Shown one piece after another: positions 58,575 to 64,000 of a stretch of DNA of 64,000 nucleotides. Source of the stretch: Lycium barbarum. Taxonomy: Eukaryota > Streptophyta > Magnoliopsida > Solanales > Solanaceae. Where the stretch lies: the NCBI RefSeq assembly GCF_019175385.1, contig NC_083346.1:58991821-59055820 (forward strand). Reading direction: 5' to 3'. Positions within the stretch are counted from its first letter, which is position 1. Each line of letters opens with the position of its first letter. Below the pieces are notes generated by a model, which had not been told where the DNA came from, did no database searches, and saw nothing but the letters and a program-made list of their open reading frames with translations. The position numbers and the translations under genes are program-made.

Positions 58575-61024
58575 TGTTACACCTCGGAAATTTCAGATCT
58601 CGTACAGTGAATAGACTAACGAAGAATACGAATATACGATGTTTTAATCAGAAGGAAATGATGTTTGACGACCCTAAGTAAGATTTCAAAGGCAATGGGA
58701 ATAAGAGATAGGTTATGCTCCACAATGACTAATTATAGGTTCTAAAGACGTGAAAGTTGCAGATTTGCACTTTGGCCAGTCGATCGTAAAATGAAATATG
58801 GACCGTAAAGTGGTATACGGCCCGTAAACTACCATGTCGTATTTCAACTAACAAAACTTCAACTTTTTGTCAAAGACTTGAATGGTGAAAAACGACTTGA
58901 AATACAGACCGTAAACTGAAATACGGCCCGTAAACTGAGTCGTAAACCACCATGTCCTCAGCCTGACTTTTTGGTTCTGTTATGCTTAAATACTCCCGCA
59001 GAATACGGACCATAAACTGGAATACGGACCGTAAACTGGGTTTACGACCACTGTGCACTTCAACTACTGTTCATTCCAAATCAGATTTTAAGTCATTAAA
59101 AGGAGACCCAAGCTCATTAAATTCATTTCATTTCCACGATACTTCTGTCTATAAACCTCTATAATACTCTCCACTCTTCATCTACAAGAAAACAAAGGAA
59201 ATCAAAGATCAATATCAAGAATCCAAGTGAATCAAGTGTATGAAACTCATCAAAGTTCATCTATGCTAAGAAAATTCAAGAGAAGTAACTAGGGTTTTGG
59301 TGCAAGAAGAGTAATACCACTCAAGGCTTGTTCCTACAACATCTAAGGTAAGTTTGATGGCATATATATGTTATTTAGGATATGGAATAGTTGAAACACT
59401 TGGATTATAGAAGGATGTAAGAAATGGGTCATGAAAGTGTGAATTGAGCCATGATTATAAAAATGTTGAGTAAAGGTTTGAATTGAGCCATGATTATAAA
59501 AATGTTACGAATGACATTTAGAACATGAAGTAAGTATCCTATCTGAGAAAAATGCAACAATGAATCATGACCATGATTTTGGAGAAAGTGAATACAAATT
59601 GTGAAATACGGATATTGTAAACGAATGATGAGTGTTGTCTATCATATTGAGAATGTTGTTATGAACGTTTGAGAGTTGATATAGAATATGGGAAAAATAG
59701 TATAAACAAAGGAAATGCTGCCCAATATTTCCCTAGAATGGTAGCGCGTTCTTATAGACGATTAACTAACGTTAGCGCGAATTCTCTCTTGAAGTTAGAA
59801 ATGTGACATCGAACGAGAACAAGCAAGTGATAGCTTGGTTAAACATCAAAGGTATGTGAGGCTAGTACTTTCCTACTAATGGCATGAATCCTATAGCATG
59901 ACTCTCTTTCCTCTTCATGAGTTTCTATATTCCAGAAGACTAAAAGCCTATGTCTATGAATATCTATATAAGATAAGAGACATGTTATGAGTCCTATAAT
60001 GATATAATGATCCTATAATGATAATGATTTTATTTATTTCTCACACTCAACTTATATGTTAGTTCCTTCAAGGTGAGGCAGAATGTCAAAGAATGCTCCA
60101 TAATAAAATCGGGGGATCACGACCTTACGTCACCCCGATAAAGTGTAGTTGTTCTTGAGCCCTATGCATGTACTATGATAAACATATTATGATAAGTAAA
60201 TTATGATAAGCATACTATGATGAGCCTATATGATGATGATATAACTCCGTGCCTATATGGCTGGGCAGTCACCGCTAAGGCGGACAACTATACACCATGG
60301 CCAGATGGCATGGGCAGACACCACTAGTGGGCGGCATGAGATGATACCCCGGACGCGGGAGGCCTGGACACAGGCTAATTATATGATTATCACACCGTAC
60401 CTATCTGGGCAGGCAGCTTATACATTTATGCATGTATGATATCACGATGAGCACGAGTAAGACAAGATGCATTACTTCTTTTATATTTGACAATCAAATA
60501 CAGATGTTCCATATTGATATTTCCTTTGTATCATTATCTTATTTCATTGATTATGCCTCTCATACTCAGTACAATGTTCGTATTGACGTCCGTTTTCTTT
60601 GGACGCTGTGTTCATGCCCACAGGTAGGCAGGGAGGAGAGCTCAACCCAGATCCGTAGTAGCTGTCAGCTGATTGAAAGCACTCCTTTGTCCCGGAGGTG
60701 TTTGACTATTCTTTTGAGTATATAGCCATGTATATGTATTTTTGGGCATGACGGGGTCTTGTCCCGTTCTTATGTTTAGTACTCCAGTAGAGGCTCGTAA
60801 ATATGCAGTGTGGGTTAGATGGTCTCACGAGATTGTTACTATGTATATATATATATATTATTTGGATGGCCGAGAGGCTTATGCATATAAAAGTATTTTA
60901 TGTTCTCAATTGAAAAGATGATTTTCTTATGTCTTGAGTATAAATTGATGAAAAAGCATTAAATAAGTAGGATGAGTAGTAGAACGAGTGGTGCTCGATG
61001 GCTAGCACCGGGTACCCGTCACGA
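58575..61024 (+). mobile_element. E1-family solo LTR in E2 gag, copy 2
   Basis: It starts TGTTACACCTCGG after GATTG and follows the E1 LTR along its whole length except the last 20 bases or so. The right end breaks at CCCGTCACGACC where E1 continues into GGTCGTGACA, and E2 gag resumes at CCCCATTTGATTG. The right target duplication is lost too, so a small deletion at a C-run removed the edge. It contains ATCGGGG/CCCCGAT (60108-60139) and CGTCC/GGACG (60587-60605). It lacks insertions F and A, so they arrived later or only in the other copy. Confidence 0.88.
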
Positions 61025-61700
61025 CCCCATTTGATTGATGAATATTTGACGGCCTCACTTCAGAAGGGTATGGATATTTATCATATTCAGGCACATGCAC
61101 AGAATTTGGAAGAACGACAGCAACAGCGGAGGAGTGAACATGATTATGATAGGGGTTATAGTAAGAGGGCCAGATCCTCAGGTGCTATTAGTGACTCTAG
61201 AGGGGGTAAGAGATAACAGTATTCTAGGTACTCGGGCCAGTCAGCGGCTAGTTCACCCCCTCGATTTGTAGGCAAGAGACTTGATCGCCCTATTTATTCC
61301 GGATCGGGTCAAAGCTCTAGAGTTTTGGGTTCCCAGTGTAGAGGTGATTCCGTCCAGATGAGACTACTTTTACTACGATGCACTCAGTGTGGTAGGCTAC
61401 TTTCGGGGCAGTGCCGTTTGGGATCAGATGCTGGCTATGCTTGTGGGCAGATAGGCCATATGATGCTTGTTGTCCGTCACGGGATCAGAAATTGGTTCAG
61501 GCCACGGGATCAGAAACTGGTTCTTCATCAGTGTGGTAGAAATTACGGTTCAGGCCACGGGATCAGAAACTGGTTCTTCATCATCGGTACGCCCTCTGGG
61601 GTAGAGTTCACAGGTACCAGCAAGTCGGGGTAGAGGTAGAGGAGGAGCATCTAGTTCGAGCGATCCTCAGAATTGTATTTATACACTGGCTGGATGACAG
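61025..61700 (+). pseudogene. E2 gag, C-terminal part
   Basis: Reading resumes PHLIDEYLTASLQKGMDIYH, directly continuing the capsid-like region broken at 58574. A basic region follows (YSKRARSSGA), with a stop at 61214-61216. The zinc knuckle is damaged: its first Cys is Gly (GYACGQIGHMM) and the last Cys is gone. A 37-base segment is duplicated with a 53-base period (61494-61530 and 61547-61583). Confidence 0.8.
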
Positions 61701-62100
61701 GATCTTGAGTCTTCCCCTGATGATGTGTATGAATTGATTGATCCAGGTATAGATACGATGTGTATGCATTGATTGATCCAGGTTCTATATTGTCATAGGT
61801 TACTCCTTATGTTGTTGGTCGGTTTGGGGTAAAACTTGAGTCGATTAAACCTTTTGAGGTATCTACACCCGTTGGTGACCTAGTGATAGCTAGACGAGTA
61901 TATAGAAATTATGTGGTTATAGTTTATGATCGTCGTACCATGGCCGATTTGATTGAGCTAAATATGGTAGATTTTGATGTCATTATGGGTACAAATTGGT
62001 TGGCTTCATATTATGCAAATGTTGATTGTAGAACGAACATGGTTCGTTTCCAGTTTCTGGGAGAACCAGTTCTGGAATAGAAGGGTAATATAGCATCTCC
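61701..62100 (+). pseudogene. E2 protease
   Basis: The active site ELIDPG appears twice (about 61735 and 61772) through a local duplication of TGTGTATGNATTGATTGATCC, with a stop between. The remainder reads TPYVVGRFGVKLESIKPFEV, then DFDVIMGTNWLASYYANVD. A TAG near 62078 replaces the Trp of LEWKGN. The catalytic triad is D-P-G, as in element A. Confidence 0.78.
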
Positions 62101-63614
62101 AAGAGGTAGGTTTATTTCCTATCTCATGGCAAGAAAGATGATTACTAAGGGATGTATTTATCATCTAGTCCGGGTTCGGGGTACGAAAGCGAAGCCACCA
62201 ACTCTTCAATCTGTTCCAGTAGTGAATAAGTTTCCAGATGTATTCCCCAACAAGCTTCCAGGTCTTCCACTAGAACGGGAGATTGATTTTTCTATTGATG
62301 TGTTACCGGATACTAAGGCAATATATATTCCTCCTTATAGAATGACACCTGTGGAATTAAGAGAGTTAAAGGAGAAATTAAAGGATTTGCTTAAAAAAGA
62401 TTTTATCAGGCTTGGTTCATCGCCGTGGAGAGCACCAGTGTTATTTATGTGAAAGAAAGATGGCTCCTTGCTAATGTGTATCGATTACAGACAACTGAAT
62501 AAAGTGACGATCAAGAATAAATATCCACTTCCAAGAATTGATGATTTATTTGATCAATTGCAGGGTGCCAAATGATTTTCAAAAATATACTTGAGATTGG
62601 GGTACCACCAGGTGAGAGTTCGGGAGAAAGATATCTCGAAGACGGCCTTCAGAACCAGATATGGTCACTTTGAATTTCGGGTAATGTCGTTCGTGTTGAC
62701 TAATGCACCAGCGGTATTCATAGACTTAATGAACAGTGTATTTAGGCCTTTTCTAAATCTATTCATGATTGTGTTTATCGATGATATTCTGGTATACTCA
62801 CGATCAGAGGAAAAGCATGCATACCATTTACGTGTTTTCTTAAAGTTCTTCAGGCTCAAAATTTAATGCAAAGTTCTCAAAATATGAGTTTTGGTTGAAT
62901 TCAGTGACTTTTTTAGGGCATATTATTTCAGCTGTTAGTATTTGGGTGGATACCCAGAAGATTGAAGCTGTAAAGACTTGGCTGAGACCCACAACACCAA
63001 CGGAGGTTCGTAGTTTTCTAAGTTTAGTAGGTTATTAACGAAGATTTGTATAAGGCTTTTCTTCTATTTCTGCACTACTGACGAAGCTAACTCATAAATC
63101 AGCTAAGTTTCAATGGACGGACGCTTGCGAGCATAGTTTTCGGGAGTTGAAGAATAGATTGACTTCGGCCCCGGTTCTGACACTACCAGAAGGATCGGAG
63201 GGCTATGTTATTTATTGTGATGCCTCAGTCATTGGGCTAGGTTGTGTGTTAATGCAGCATGGCAAGGTTGTAGCGTATTCTTCAAGGCAGTTACGGATGC
63301 ACGAGAAGAATTATCCAACACATGATCTAGAGTTAGCCGCGGTGATTCATGCATTGAAGATGTGGAGGCACTATTTGTATGTCGTTCATGTTGATATCTA
63401 TACAGACCATAAGAGCCTCCAATATATTTTCAAGCAGAAGGAGTTGAATTTGCGGCAAAGGCGATGGTTTGAGCTATTGAAAGATTATGATGTTAGTATC
63501 TTATATCATCTTGGAAAGGCGAATGTAGTAGCTGATGCACTTACCCATAGATCCATGGGTAGCTTATGCGATATCCAGCCAGAAAAGAGGGATTTAGCTC
63601 GTGAGCTTCAGTAG
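62101..63614 (+). pseudogene. E2 reverse transcriptase and RNase H
   Basis: RT reads [52 protein letters not shown] and an intact FIDDILVYS (about 62780-62805). Stops stand at about 62450 (for the Arg of MRKKDGS) and 62572 (for the Trp of AKWFSK). A frameshift near 62865 (after LKFF) and more stops near 63037-63050 precede RNase H at 63147-63614, which has [30 protein letters not shown] and [19 protein letters not shown] and ends at a TAG. This is the pol that should join the E2 gag above. Confidence 0.85.
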
Positions 63615-64000
63615 TTTGCTAGCCTAAAAGTCCGATGTATCATGATATTACGTCAATTTATTGGTGGGACGGACTGAAGAAAGATATAGCAGATTTCGTA
63701 GCTCAATGTCCTAATTGTCAGCAGGTAAAGATCGAACATCAAAATCCCGGTAGATTATTGCAACCTATGGAGATTCTGACTTGGAATTGGGAAATAATTA
63801 ATATGGATTTCATTACAGGCTTTCCCCGTTCTCAGCGTAAGTATGATTTCATATGGGTAATTGTGGATAGACTTAAAAAATCCGCTCATTTTCTACTTGT
63901 CAGAACTACGTACTCGGCTGAAGATTATGCCAAGCTTTATGTCAAGGAGATAGTAAGACTCCATGGAGTTCCAGTGTCCGTTATCTCCGATAGAGGTGCG
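63615..64000 (+). pseudogene. E2 integrase, partial (runs off window)
   Basis: After a deletion of about 390 bases at 63634, compared with E1 (the linker and start of the zinc region are missing), the frame reads MYHDITSIYWWDGLKKDI, CPNCQQVK, NMDFITGFPRSQRKYDF (first Asp intact) and HGVPVSVISDRGA, where the window ends. The second catalytic Asp is present in ISDRG. The rest, the polypurine tract and the E2 3' LTR lie to the right. Confidence 0.85.

Overview
The window is plant nuclear DNA made almost entirely of nested LTR retrotransposons. I see no convincing host gene. Three things point to a repeat-rich eudicot, most likely Solanaceae: the Tekay/Del-type Ty3 chromovirus proteins with a chromodomain-like tail after integrase, the initiator-Met tRNA primer sites (TGGTATCAGAGC), and a Tat/Ogre-like element with a very long LTR. 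The family impression comes from memory and was not checked by a search.

Nesting, outermost first (letters are mine). E3 is an old minus-strand chromovirus. Only part of its pol is in view (30828-32457), cut on both sides by younger insertions. To its left is E4, a minus-strand Tat/Ogre-like element. Its 5' LTR is 5925-7832 plus 27396-30827, its primer site 5904-5922, and its decayed ORFs 1389-5604. An A-family LTR (1-1388) is inserted in the E4 coding region. The E4 LTR is split by the D array (7833-27390), a non-autonomous element expanded in place to LTR-LTR-INT-LTR-INT-LTR-INT-LTR and flanked by one CTTTA target-site duplication.

To the right of E3 is E2, a plus-strand chromovirus whose 5' LTR is 32458-34900. 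Its gag is interrupted by E1, another plus-strand chromovirus (35842 to about 57480). The E1 5' LTR is itself split twice: by solo LTR F (36049-39102, duplication CAGTC) and by the complete minus-strand element A (40179-50268, duplication CGTCA). After E1 the 3' end of the E2 LTR and the E2 gag appear a second time (57481-58574). This copy has the same premature stop and the same E1 insertion point, but here E1 is only a solo LTR (58575-61024). E2 then runs on through gag, protease, RT, RNase H and integrase to the window end. The segment was therefore duplicated after E1 inserted.

All coding regions are broken. E1 is best preserved: one reading frame with stop codons and no frameshift that I could find. 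The most unusual items are (1) a 5S-rRNA-like sequence inside each of the three D internal regions, with a well-kept box C; (2) a chain of stem-loops kept in order in the LTRs of several families, with paired base changes in the stems; and (3) the tandem D array bounded by a single target-site duplication. Alignments and identities were judged by eye.
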